From NCBI GenBank assembly GCA_025351765.1, contig JANXVH010000096.1, positions 1-48,344 of the forward strand: DNA of 48,344 nucleotides, read 5' to 3'. The position numbers were made by a program, and so were the translations under genes. Below the pieces are notes generated by a model, which saw only the letters and a list, made by a program, of their open reading frames with translations, did no database searches and was not told where the DNA came from. Below are positions 25,584 through 33,062 of the stretch, piece by piece. Positions within the stretch are counted from its first letter, which is position 1; each line of letters starts with the position of its first letter. This DNA comes from Pedobacter sp. Lineage in GTDB: Bacteria > Bacteroidota > Bacteroidia > Sphingobacteriales > Sphingobacteriaceae.

Positions 25584-27602
25584 ATGAAAGCACCAGTTAG
25601 AGTTATCGTTTCGTTTTTATTTATCCTCAGTTTAACCATTTTGTTTTCTGCGTTTCAAAGTAGTAAAACTGCTGCACTTAAGCCCGCCTTCCCTTATAAA
25701 CAAGCCGGACTAACAGAACGTCAGGCGGCAGCCCATTTGCTTAGTCGTTTTACGTATGGCGCTAAAGCAGGAGATGTTGATGAAGTTGTGAAGGAGGGAT
25801 TAGAAAAATGGTTTCAAAGAGAATTAGATGGCGGGCAGCCAGATCAGGAATTGGAAACTATGCTAAAGCCTTATGCAGATATTAACTTAACCAACAGTGA
25901 GGTGGAAAACAAATATCCCCGTGCACCTAAGGTACTAAGGCTGGCTATTAAAGAAGGTGTAATTAATAAGGACTCCGTAAATAAAGGTGATCAGAAAGCC
26001 TATAGAAAGCAACTTCAGGGTTATAGAGATTTAAAGGGATACGGACAGGAGCAGGATCTGCTTCGCCAGTTTATCAATCAGAAAATGTTGCGTGCTACGT
26101 ATACCAATAATCAATTACAAGAACTGCTTACTGACTTTTGGTTTAACCATTTTAATGTGTCCCTTACTAAAAATCAATGCGCCGCATATGTGCCTGCCTT
26201 TGAGCGCGACGTAATCCGACCGAATGTTACCGGTAAATTTAGTGCCTTATTAATGGCTACAGCCAAATCGCCAGCTATGCTCATTTACCTGGATAATTTT
26301 ACCAGTGCTGGTCAACCGGTGGCCTCAACAGATATCGATGGCATGCAAACAGCTAATCCAAACACAGAGATTGGCGTCAAAATTCGCGCAAACTTGTTGC
26401 GGAGAAGAATGAACAGCAAGAACCTTCCCCCGCTAGATACGGCGATGCTTGGGAAGTTAAAAAAAGCACGACAAAATAAAAAAGGCGCCGGCGGGTTAAA
26501 TGAAAATTATGCCAGGGAAGTTATGGAACTTCATACGCTTGGTGTAGATGGAGGTTATACGCAAAGCGATGTAACACAAGCCGCGAGAATATTAACAGGA
26601 TGGACAGTGGCGCCACTGGGCGACGACGGGGGTTATGGTGCTGGTTATAAGAAAGTAATTGAAAAAATTGGGGAAGATAACCTTGATAAGAAAGGCTTTG
26701 TAAAAGAAGGCGACTTCCTGTTCGTTCCAACTCGCCATGATAATCAGGAGAAAATAGTTCTCGGTAAAGAGTTTGCCGCCGGTGGCGGATATCGGGAAGG
26801 AGTTGATTTACTGAATATGTTAGCCCATCACCCATCAACTGCTAAATTCATTGCTAAGAAACTAGCTACCAGGTTTGTTAATGATCAGCCTGATCCTAAG
26901 CTGGTTGATAAAATGGCCAAGACTTTTTTAAGTACAGATGGCGATATCAAACAAGTAATGATTGCTATGGTATCAGCACCAGAATTCTGGTCGGCCACTT
27001 CGCTGCGCGAAAAAACCAAATCTCCATTTGAGTTGGCTATTAGTGCCGTAAGAGGCCTTGATGCGCAAATTACCCAGCCTTATCAGCTTTACAACTGGAT
27101 CAATAAAATGGGTCAAAAAATGTACTATTACCAAGCCCCTACGGGGTTTCCAGACCGTGGACAATACTGGATAAATACAGGCGCATTGCTTAATCGCATG
27201 AATTTCGGACTTGCCTTGGCCGCTCAACGGATACCAGGTATTAAAATCAATTTGCTGGCGCTAAATAATAACCATGAACCCGAGAGTTCAGAAGCTGCAT
27301 TATCCACTTATAGCAAGTTGGTAATGCCTGAGCGGGACCTAACAAAAACATTAGAGCGCTTAAAGCCCATGTTGAACGATCCGGGATTAACTGCAAAAAT
27401 AGCCAAGGCTGTAGAGAAGGCGCCGGTACTTCAACCTGCAATGCAGACAGGAATGACTGCTGAGGAAAATATGATGGTGGGCACGGGTACTGAAGCCGTA
27501 AAAAAACCAAAGCCTGAGTACCCGCCTTCGGTGAATAATAACAATATGCTTGCGCAGGTAGTGGGTGTAATTATCGGCTCTCCAGAATTTCAACGTAAAT
27601 AA
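25584..27602 (+). CDS. DUF1800 family exported protein
   Basis: A 672-aa protein with a signal peptide (VRVIVSFLFILSLTILFSAF). Family hallmarks: RQAAAHLLSRFTYGAKAGDV (about 45-65), LLTDFWFNHFNVSL, NENYAREVMELHTLGVDGGYTQ split over two lines of the domain, and ILTGWTV. The C-terminal part has the FPDRGQYWINTGALLNRMNF block. The function of DUF1800 is unknown; it nearly always sits beside a DUF1501 gene, as here (20 nt downstream), and the pair is probably exported and works together. Confidence 0.92.
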   Translation: MKAPVRVIVSFLFILSLTILFSAFQSSKTAALKPAFPYKQAGLTERQAAAHLLSRFTYGAKAGDVDEVVKEGLEKWFQRELDGGQPDQELETMLKPYADINLTNSEVENKYPRAPKVLRLAIKEGVINKDSVNKGDQKAYRKQLQGYRDLKGYGQEQDLLRQFINQKMLRATYTNNQLQELLTDFWFNHFNVSLTKNQCAAYVPAFERDVIRPNVTGKFSALLMATAKSPAMLIYLDNFTSAGQPVASTDIDGMQTANPNTEIGVKIRANLLRRRMNSKNLPPLDTAMLGKLKKARQNKKGAGGLNENYAREVMELHTLGVDGGYTQSDVTQAARILTGWTVAPLGDDGGYGAGYKKVIEKIGEDNLDKKGFVKEGDFLFVPTRHDNQEKIVLGKEFAAGGGYREGVDLLNMLAHHPSTAKFIAKKLATRFVNDQPDPKLVDKMAKTFLSTDGDIKQVMIAMVSAPEFWSATSLREKTKSPFELAISAVRGLDAQITQPYQLYNWINKMGQKMYYYQAPTGFPDRGQYWINTGALLNRMNFGLALAAQRIPGIKINLLALNNNHEPESSEAALSTYSKLVMPERDLTKTLERLKPMLNDPGLTAKIAKAVEKAPVLQPAMQTGMTAEENMMVGTGTEAVKKPKPEYPPSVNNNNMLAQVVGVIIGSPEFQRK

Positions 27603-27622
27603 AGACATAAAAGAAATAGATC

Positions 27623-28888
27623 ATGACTTCAAGAAGAGGATTTATAAAAGGAGGAGGATTAGCTCTGTTTGGTATTGGATTAGGCGGCATACCGGGCTTT
27701 CTTGCAGATGCCGTTGCCGGCACCAAAATACCCGGCTTATTCAAAAGGCGTAAAGTAATGGTATGTATTTTTCAGCGTGGGGCTATGGACGGATTGATGG
27801 CTGTTACCCCCTTTACAGACGAATACCTAAAAGCAGCAAGACCAACTTTGTTTATGTCGGCTGCTCAGGGATCATCTGCGAAACCATTAATAGACCTGGA
27901 TGGTAAATTCGGTTTACATCCATCAATGGGGGCATTTGAATCCGTATTTAAAGACAAACGAATGGCCATTGTGCATGGTATAGGTTCTCCAAATAATACC
28001 CGTTCCCACTTTGATGCGCAGGATTATATGGAATCGGGTACTCCTTTCAAAAAGGGTACGGATAGCGGTTGGCTAAATCGGGCTGTCGGTCTATTGGGTC
28101 ACGAAGCAGCAACCCCATTTCAGGCAGTTAGCCTTACCTCATCTTTACCAAGGTCTTTTTACGGCAACAATGCTGCGGTAGCGATCAATAATTTGCAAGA
28201 CTTTAACTTGCAAATGAAGGGCAATGCCGGATTGGTGAATAGTACTGCGAAGAGCTTTGAAGATTTATACGATCAAACTTCTTCCAGTTTGTTAAAAGAA
28301 ACGGGTAAGGAAAGCTTTGATGCCATTAAGATGCTTCAGAAAACAGACGTAAAAAATTACAAGCCTGAAAATAGCGCTGTATATCCAAATACTGCCTTGG
28401 GTAATTCCTTAAAGCAAATTGCTCAGCTCATTAAAATGGATGTGGGTATGGAAGTGGCCTTCACAGAATCTGGTGGCTGGGATACCCACTTTAATCAGGG
28501 TAAGGAAACCGGGATATTTGCAAGGAACGTAAATGACCTAAGTGAAAGCATGATGGCATTCTGGACAGATATGGGAACTTTACAAGATGATGTAACGGTG
28601 ATGACAATGACTGAATTTGGACGTACGGTAAAACAAAATGGCACTGGAGGGACAGATCACGGTCGCGCTTCCTGCAATTTTATCTTGGGTAGCGGTGTTA
28701 AAGGAGGCTTGGTACATGGATTGGTAAATCCACTAGCTGTAGAAAACCTGGAAGATGGAAGAGATTTGGCAGTAACTACAGATTTCAGGAGCGTATTTAG
28801 CGAGGTAGCTGATAAACATCTTGGCATCCATAACGATAAAATATTATTCCCAGAATGGACTGGCAAACAGATCGGGGTGATGAGCTAA
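27623..28888 (+). CDS. DUF1501 family protein with Tat signal
   Basis: A 421-aa protein starting with a twin-arginine signal, SRRGFIKGGGLALFGIGLGG, in the first 24 residues; DUF1501 belongs to the alkaline-phosphatase-like/sulfatase-related fold group. Family blocks are VMVCIFQRGAMDGLMAVTPF, GSPNNTRSHFDAQDYMESG and ESGGWDTHFNQG, plus the MTEFGRTVKQNGTGGTDHGR block, with candidate metal residues Asp/His. It is the exported partner of DUF1800. The Tat signal implies export in the folded state; two TatA-like genes occur at 40.3-40.9 kb. Confidence 0.92.
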   Translation: MTSRRGFIKGGGLALFGIGLGGIPGFLADAVAGTKIPGLFKRRKVMVCIFQRGAMDGLMAVTPFTDEYLKAARPTLFMSAAQGSSAKPLIDLDGKFGLHPSMGAFESVFKDKRMAIVHGIGSPNNTRSHFDAQDYMESGTPFKKGTDSGWLNRAVGLLGHEAATPFQAVSLTSSLPRSFYGNNAAVAINNLQDFNLQMKGNAGLVNSTAKSFEDLYDQTSSSLLKETGKESFDAIKMLQKTDVKNYKPENSAVYPNTALGNSLKQIAQLIKMDVGMEVAFTESGGWDTHFNQGKETGIFARNVNDLSESMMAFWTDMGTLQDDVTVMTMTEFGRTVKQNGTGGTDHGRASCNFILGSGVKGGLVHGLVNPLAVENLEDGRDLAVTTDFRSVFSEVADKHLGIHNDKILFPEWTGKQIGVMS

Positions 28889-28896
28889 GCTTACGC

Positions 28897-29685
28897 TCAA
28901 CGTGTCACTTTAGCTGTTCTCATGTATTTGGAAAATCTTAAGGGGAAGAAGCGTTTAAGCCAAACGCCTTTAACTTCTTTTCCACCTATATAAACCTCCT
29001 CTTTTTTTGCTTTAATGGCAGCAACTATTTTCGCTGCACATTCTTGGACAGGCATACCGTTTTCCTGTCCGCCATCCATTGTTCCCTGCGGGGAACCATC
29101 AGCAGTTACTGCGTTAACGGAGACATTGGTTTTGATGAAACCTGGACAAATTAGCGTAATTGTTATGTTCTTATCGAAGACTTCCGACCTAAGCGAATCA
29201 AAATACCCGTGAAGCGCATGTTTAGAAGCCGCATAGGCGGAGCGTAATCTTGTTCCGAACTTGCCGGTGAGACTGCTGATGCATACGATTTGTCCGCCAC
29301 CATTTTTAATCATCAAAGGAAGCACTGCTTTACTCAAAACCACTGTTCCCCAAAAATTTACGTTCATCACACGCTGTTCTGTTTCTAACTGCGTATCAAG
29401 AGCCAGGGCACGCTGACTAATCCCGCCACTATTAATCAGTAGATCAATATGCCCAAATATACGTAATGCTTCTTCAACCTTTTGAGTAAGGGACGCAGTA
29501 TCTGCGAGGTCAAATGGCAGAACGTGGATGTTCATCATGTTTTTTGCAGCCATTTTAACCCTGTATAGTTCTTCTCTATTGCGGGAAGAAATAATCAGCT
29601 TAGCACCTTCATTACTGTATGCGTTAACCAATGCTTCGCCTATGCCGGAAGAAGCACCTGTTATCCAGATCACGTTTTTGTTCAT
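28897..29685 (-). CDS. Short-chain dehydrogenase/reductase
   Basis: A 262-aa NAD(P)-dependent oxidoreductase of the classical SDR type. The dinucleotide motif is TGASSGIG (9-16), the NAG-like motif is NSGG (85-88), and the catalytic residues are Ser138 region (CISSLTG), Tyr151 and Lys155 in YAASK. It resembles DHRS7-like SDRs that act on lipids or ketones; the substrate is unknown. It lies 11 nt downstream of hemW on the same strand and ends 8 nt from the convergent DUF1501 gene. Confidence 0.92.
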   Translation of the reverse strand: MNKNVIWITGASSGIGEALVNAYSNEGAKLIISSRNREELYRVKMAAKNMMNIHVLPFDLADTASLTQKVEEALRIFGHIDLLINSGGISQRALALDTQLETEQRVMNVNFWGTVVLSKAVLPLMIKNGGGQIVCISSLTGKFGTRLRSAYAASKHALHGYFDSLRSEVFDKNITITLICPGFIKTNVSVNAVTADGSPQGTMDGGQENGMPVQECAAKIVAAIKAKKEEVYIGGKEVKGVWLKRFFPLRFSKYMRTAKVTR

Positions 29686-29696
29686 GGTATAGCTAT

Positions 29697-30836
29697 TTAT
29701 CTGTGGTCTTCAATGGAGAGGAAAAATTCTGATGCAATATAATCTGCAAAGAGCTTACCATCATCAGTTAATTGTAAATAACCCTCGTTCTCTGTCAGCC
29801 AGTTTCGCTGTACAAAAATTTTACTGGTTTTAAGTGTATCGGATAAGAAAAACTTACCAAACTCATTTTCAATCTTTGTTAAACTACTACCCCACATGGT
29901 ACGAAGGGAAGTCATCATGTATTCATTAAACCTATCGTAGATGTCCAATTCTTCAATGCTTTCTGGTATTTTTCCTTCAGTCATACTACTTAGATAGGCG
30001 GCGTTGTTTGCCACATTGAGATACCTGACGTTACCATTAAAACCATGAGCAGAGGGGCCAATGCCTAAATAAGGAACACCCCGCCAATAATTGGTGTTGT
30101 GCACTGCGTACTTTCCAGGTTTACTAAAGTTAGAAATTTCGTAATGATCAAAATTGGCGAGCTTCAGTTTATCAATTAACGTGATAAATTGGGCAGCACT
30201 TTGCTCATCATTTAAAGGAATATCTTTACCTTTTATTATTGAGCTGGCTAATGCCGTACGTGGCTCAACAGTTAGCGAATAGGCTGAGATGTGTGGGGTT
30301 TCCAGTTCAATTGCTTTATTAATGTTTTTCAGCCACTTGGCATCAGTAAGCAACGGATAACCGTAGATGAGGTCAATGCTCAGGTTTTCAAAGCCTGCAT
30401 CCTGACTCCTTTTAATGCAAGTTTCTGCTTCGCCTGCATTATGGGCCCTATTCATCCAGATCAGGTCCTCCTCGAAAAAAGACTGGATGCCAATACTAAA
30501 GCGGTTGACAGGCAAATGCCGAAGCTCAGAGATCTTTGAAGAGCTAAGGTCGTCTGGATTGGCCTCAATCGTGATCTCCGCATCAGATGCAACCGAGAAA
30601 TTTTTGGTGATGGTATTAAAGATCTTTTCAAAATGTTTAGTTGGTAATACCGAAGGAGTGCCTCCGCCAAAGTAAATGGTGCCTACCTGATCTGTGATCC
30701 TATCCTTCTTCTTAGAAATTTCATCGCAAATAGCATCTGTCATTTCATCTAAATACTTTAAGGAAGTACTAAAGTGAAAATCACAGTAAGTACAAGCCTT
30801 TTTACAAAAGGGAATGTGGATATAGATACCAGACAT
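29697..30836 (-). CDS. hemW: Radical SAM heme chaperone HemW
   Basis: A 379-aa radical SAM protein. The 4Fe-4S motif is CKKACTYC (Cys11, Cys15, Cys18), followed by Asp-Phe instead of the fourth Cys of true HemN, which marks HemW. Other motifs: FGGGTPSVL (SAM binding), IEANPDD, RFSIGIQSF and GIGPSAHGF. HemW handles heme transfer to respiratory-chain proteins rather than making coproporphyrinogen, which fits a genome with an aa3 oxidase. It is first in a two-gene unit with the SDR. Confidence 0.93.
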   Translation of the reverse strand: MSGIYIHIPFCKKACTYCDFHFSTSLKYLDEMTDAICDEISKKKDRITDQVGTIYFGGGTPSVLPTKHFEKIFNTITKNFSVASDAEITIEANPDDLSSSKISELRHLPVNRFSIGIQSFFEEDLIWMNRAHNAGEAETCIKRSQDAGFENLSIDLIYGYPLLTDAKWLKNINKAIELETPHISAYSLTVEPRTALASSIIKGKDIPLNDEQSAAQFITLIDKLKLANFDHYEISNFSKPGKYAVHNTNYWRGVPYLGIGPSAHGFNGNVRYLNVANNAAYLSSMTEGKIPESIEELDIYDRFNEYMMTSLRTMWGSSLTKIENEFGKFFLSDTLKTSKIFVQRNWLTENEGYLQLTDDGKLFADYIASEFFLSIEDHR

Positions 30837-30998
30837 ACGGTAAAGGTAAACTTAAATATCACATCAACCCATCTAGTATACTAAGTCAGCTTTGCAAGCT
30901 ATCATTGTAAATAAAAACAATTAGGTCATATTTCGATAGTTTAATCTTAGTTCTTATTTTTTCAGTTAAGAAAAAGTTTATATGTTTACATTTCATCC

Positions 30999-31019
30999 CT
31001 GCAAATACGATATTTGCAG
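30999..31019 (+). promoter_or_regulatory. Perfect hairpin upstream of the histone-like gene
   Basis: CTGCAAATA (30999-31007) pairs perfectly with TATTTGCAG (31011-31019) over a 3-nt loop. It ends 25 nt before the ATG of the histone H1-like gene. It could be an operator or a 5' leader hairpin; no full TAnnTTTG box was found nearby. The rest of the 208-base spacer to hemW shows no gene. Confidence 0.45.
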
Positions 31020-31044
31020 TAAAATCATCTAATTAAATTAAATA

Positions 31045-31221
31045 ATGGACAAGTTCACAAAGTTAAAAGAGTTAGTATCGTCTGCAGAGGCTGATGTACA
31101 AAAATTTTATGATGGGGGTAACGGCGCAGCCGGAACTCGAGTAAGAAAAGCAATGCAGGATCTTAAAACACTTGCGCAAGAAATACGTACAGAAGTTACT
31201 GAAAAGAAAAACAGTAAATAG
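31045..31221 (+). CDS. Histone H1-like nucleoid protein (Hc1 family)
   Basis: A 58-aa protein starting MDKFTKLKELVSSAEADV. The conserved heart is KFYDGGNGAAGTRVRKAMQD followed by LKTLAQEIR, which is the bacterial Hc1-like signature found throughout Bacteroidota. It is Lys/Arg-rich and short, with no membrane segment. Expected role: abundant DNA-binding nucleoid protein. It is a single gene with a hairpin in front and a strong intrinsic terminator behind, consistent with a monocistronic, highly expressed transcript. Confidence 0.9.
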   Translation: MDKFTKLKELVSSAEADVQKFYDGGNGAAGTRVRKAMQDLKTLAQEIRTEVTEKKNSK

Positions 31222-31246
31222 AAAAATCTGTTTTGGGAAACACTAG

Positions 31247-31270
31247 AGCCTGCGCAAGCAAGCTTTTTTT
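31247..31270 (+). terminator. Intrinsic terminator of the histone-like gene
   Basis: AGCCTGC (31247-31253) pairs with GCAAGCT (31258-31264) with one C-A mismatch, closing a GCAA (GNRA-type) tetraloop, and runs into seven T (31264-31270). It lies 25 nt after the stop codon. Confidence 0.75.
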
Positions 31271-31487
31271 GTTTCGGATCATTCCTTTATGCCGCTGAAC
31301 TGCAAAAAATACCAATAACGAAATAATCACCACAATAACAATAAATGCCCATAGCCTCTTGAAACGGTGAGTGTCAGATGTGCTTTAAAGCGTTTTTATA
31401 CAAGCCTTAGCGGCTCTTTTAATAGGTCAATGAACTTCTGCTGCCGGCTATCACAGCAGGCAGTTTAATCTAATGTGTCGACTAATT
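31271..31487. other. Gene-free spacer, first part
   Basis: No supported gene. A minus-strand frame near 31260-31385 encodes a plausible membrane helix flanked by basic residues, but it has no start codon after its upstream stop, so I do not call it. The segment separates the histone-like terminator from the candidate RNA. Confidence 0.6.
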
Positions 31488-31628
31488 AAAAAAATTAAAA
31501 CGGGAGCACTAGCCTATTATTTTTAGCTGATCAGCGATGGCGGAGTGCGTTCCGGGTGCCAACAAATCGTTCGGATCTAACCGACAGATTATTATAATTG
31601 TGGCTTATAAAAAGCTCGTTCGGTTACA
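31488..31628 (-). ncRNA. Candidate structured small RNA (novel)
   Basis: A minus-strand transcript of about 140 nt is predicted from a full Bacteroidota promoter (31633-31663) and a terminal T-run (complement of 31488-31494). The interior is less AT-rich than its surroundings and has no convincing reading frame. It can fold into a rod: GATC (31529-31532) with GATC (31574-31577), CGAT (31535-31538) with ATCG (31566-31569), GGC (31539-31541) with GCC (31558-31560), and GGA (31542-31544) with TCC (31551-31553). Ten pairs are contiguous on one arm, with bulges of 4, 5 and 4 nt on the other. The predicted 5' end (AACGAGC) can also pair with the 3' end (GCT-CC-CGTT). I do not recognise it as tmRNA, RNase P or SRP RNA; a 6S-like RNA cannot be excluded. 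Confidence 0.45.
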
Positions 31629-31632
31629 TATG

Positions 31633-31663
31633 CAAATGTAGGAAAAATAGCTGATATTTCCAA
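31633..31663 (-). promoter_or_regulatory. Full Bacteroidota promoter driving the candidate RNA
   Basis: On the minus strand, TTG (complement of 31661-31663), 20 nt spacing, then TACATTTG (complement of 31633-31640). This matches the TTG-N19-21-TAnnTTTG consensus exactly and predicts a start near 31626-31629, although no protein gene follows on that strand until hemW, 0.8 kb away. Confidence 0.65.
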
Positions 31664-31981
31664 ATAAAATTACAAATTTATTTGAATTAAACATATTGAT
31701 TTACAACATGTTAATTATATTTTTTGAATTTTTGAAAAGACTATTTTTACATCTAGTTTAGCGCTCGTTTTCGTACAATAATTGGTGACCTATTGTGCCC
31801 AATTTTTTAAGTCGAGATATAATATCAATGTTGTTCAAATAAGCAAGTAAATTTGCTTTTGTCGGCTAATAACTTATATTAGTATTGTTAACCACATATA
31901 CTATATGGTCATTTTCAAAACGATAAGGTTGACCCTTAGCATCATTGTATGCTTACTGATAAATATCGACCAAGTGTAGTT
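31664..31981. other. Gene-free AT-rich spacer, second part
   Basis: No supported gene or recognisable remnant. The only structure seen is a pair of overlapping hairpins at 31775-31808. Confidence 0.55.
31775..31808 (+). terminator. Overlapping, mutually exclusive hairpins with a T-run
   Basis: ACAATA (31775-31780) can pair with TATTGT (31791-31796), while AATTGG (31780-31785) can pair with CCAATT (31799-31804) followed by T to 31808. The second is terminator-like, the first would prevent it. Both stems are only 6 bp and no plus-strand transcript is known to cross here. Confidence 0.25.
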
Positions 31982-32260
31982 TTAATATTGTATTCGTAGA
32001 TAATTAGACCTGTTGCTTCTACAATAATGATTAAGCATTTCGAATGCCTTAACTCCAGGTTCATTAGTACCTTCGGTGTTTCTAGCAGGTTTGGTGCAGG
32101 TAAGTAGGTACATTGTAGCACTCAGTATATCCCTTACCGCACCAAATTGCCTATTTACCTGCTCCAAACCCTCTATTAGTGCTAGGGGAGAACTTGCAGG
32201 GCAATAATTGGAACGCAGAAAAAGACACACAAACCCCCACCATGGATATTTCTTTTTCAA
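31982..32260 (-). CDS. Doubtful small reading frame after the WYL regulator
   Basis: An open frame of 92 codons whose TTG start overlaps the stop of the WYL regulator gene (TTGA), compatible with translational coupling. The product has no recognisable domain; the middle (LALIEGLEQVNRQFGAVRDI) could form a helix and there are four cysteines. It borders a gene desert and may be a remnant or chance frame. I do not recognise it. Confidence 0.22.
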   Translation of the reverse strand: MKKKYPWWGFVCLFLRSNYCPASSPLALIEGLEQVNRQFGAVRDILSATMYLLTCTKPARNTEGTNEPGVKAFEMLNHYCRSNRSNYLRIQY

Positions 32261-32946
32261 TAACTAACTGGTAGGAATTTCATATAGTCGTTAAGCTTCA
32301 TGTGGTCTTCTTTAGTAAACGGAGCGCATGGCGATTTAATAAATTCAATACGGGACACCCTGAAATCGCGGTATTCATTGCGGAGCTGGCACCAGCCAAT
32401 TAAATGCCAATTGAAAGCGTAAAATATTAAACCTATGGGTTCCACTCTGCGGTTACTATTTTCTAAACTTTGGTTGATATAGATAATATCTATACAATGT
32501 TGAGATGATATAGCTTCTTGCAAAGCTGATAAATGCTCAAACTCGTTTTTGAATGAATCATGAAGCTGAAACTTAATGTTGTCATTAAGTACTTCCAGCT
32601 TTTCCTTTTGTGAATTTTTGAGCACTGCCTTTACTTTATTCAGCGCTGTAGTATAATGTTTGTGAATAGAGCGGTCGGCAAAACCTGAAGCCAACCTTTC
32701 CATCATTAAAAGCGCATTCGCCTCTTCTGTATTAAAGGAGACGGGTGGGAGAAAATAGCCGGAAACAATAAAGTATCCTTTTGGCTGTTCAAAACTGATG
32801 GGTATCCCTTGTTCGGTTAGTGCCTTTATATCCCGGTAAACAGTTCTGATACTGATTTCATATTGTTCAGCAATTTTCTCTGCAGCAATATACTTTCTAG
32901 TTTGAAGGAGCACTAGAATACCAAAAAGGCGGTCGATACGATTCAT
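32257..32946 (-). CDS. WYL-domain transcriptional regulator (YafY-like)
   Basis: A 229-aa regulator. The N-terminal winged helix (1-55) shows RLFGILVLLQTRKYIAAEKI followed by ISIRTVYRDIKALTEQGIPI, typical of HTH_11/DeoR-like regulators. The C-terminal WYL domain (about 135-215) contains RRVEPIGLIFYAFNWHLIGW, with WHL in place of WYL, and FRVSRI. WYL domains bind small ligands or nucleic acids and tune the regulator. It is divergent from the amidohydrolase gene (116-nt spacer), so it may control that gene or itself. Confidence 0.88.
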   Translation of the reverse strand: MNRIDRLFGILVLLQTRKYIAAEKIAEQYEISIRTVYRDIKALTEQGIPISFEQPKGYFIVSGYFLPPVSFNTEEANALLMMERLASGFADRSIHKHYTTALNKVKAVLKNSQKEKLEVLNDNIKFQLHDSFKNEFEHLSALQEAISSQHCIDIIYINQSLENSNRRVEPIGLIFYAFNWHLIGWCQLRNEYRDFRVSRIEFIKSPCAPFTKEDHMKLNDYMKFLPVSY

Positions 32947-32981
32947 GTCTTTAAATAAGTTTACATACCTGGATAGCCCTA

Positions 32982-32989
32982 CAAATGTA
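32982..32989 (-). promoter_or_regulatory. -7 box for the WYL regulator gene
   Basis: On the minus strand TACATTTG matches TAnnTTTG, 35 nt before the start codon. At the -33 position there is ATG instead of TTG. On the plus strand a weaker element (TTG-N21-TTTCTTTG, ending at 33058) lies just before the amidohydrolase ATG. Confidence 0.45.
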
Positions 32990-33062
32990 TTTATTTAAGA
33001 GGGAAATAGCATGATGAAGACTAGTTTGTATTTTTTGAAGTAAATACCTTTTCTTTGTACGT

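Noticed and set aside
31260..31390. Minus-strand frame with a single membrane helix and basic flanks
   Set aside because: No start codon exists between its upstream stop and the helix, and it runs through the histone-gene terminator.
31560..31628. Direct repeat TCGTTCGG in the desert, considered as an attachment site
   Set aside because: Only 8 bp, no integrase or mobile gene nearby; better explained as part of the candidate RNA.
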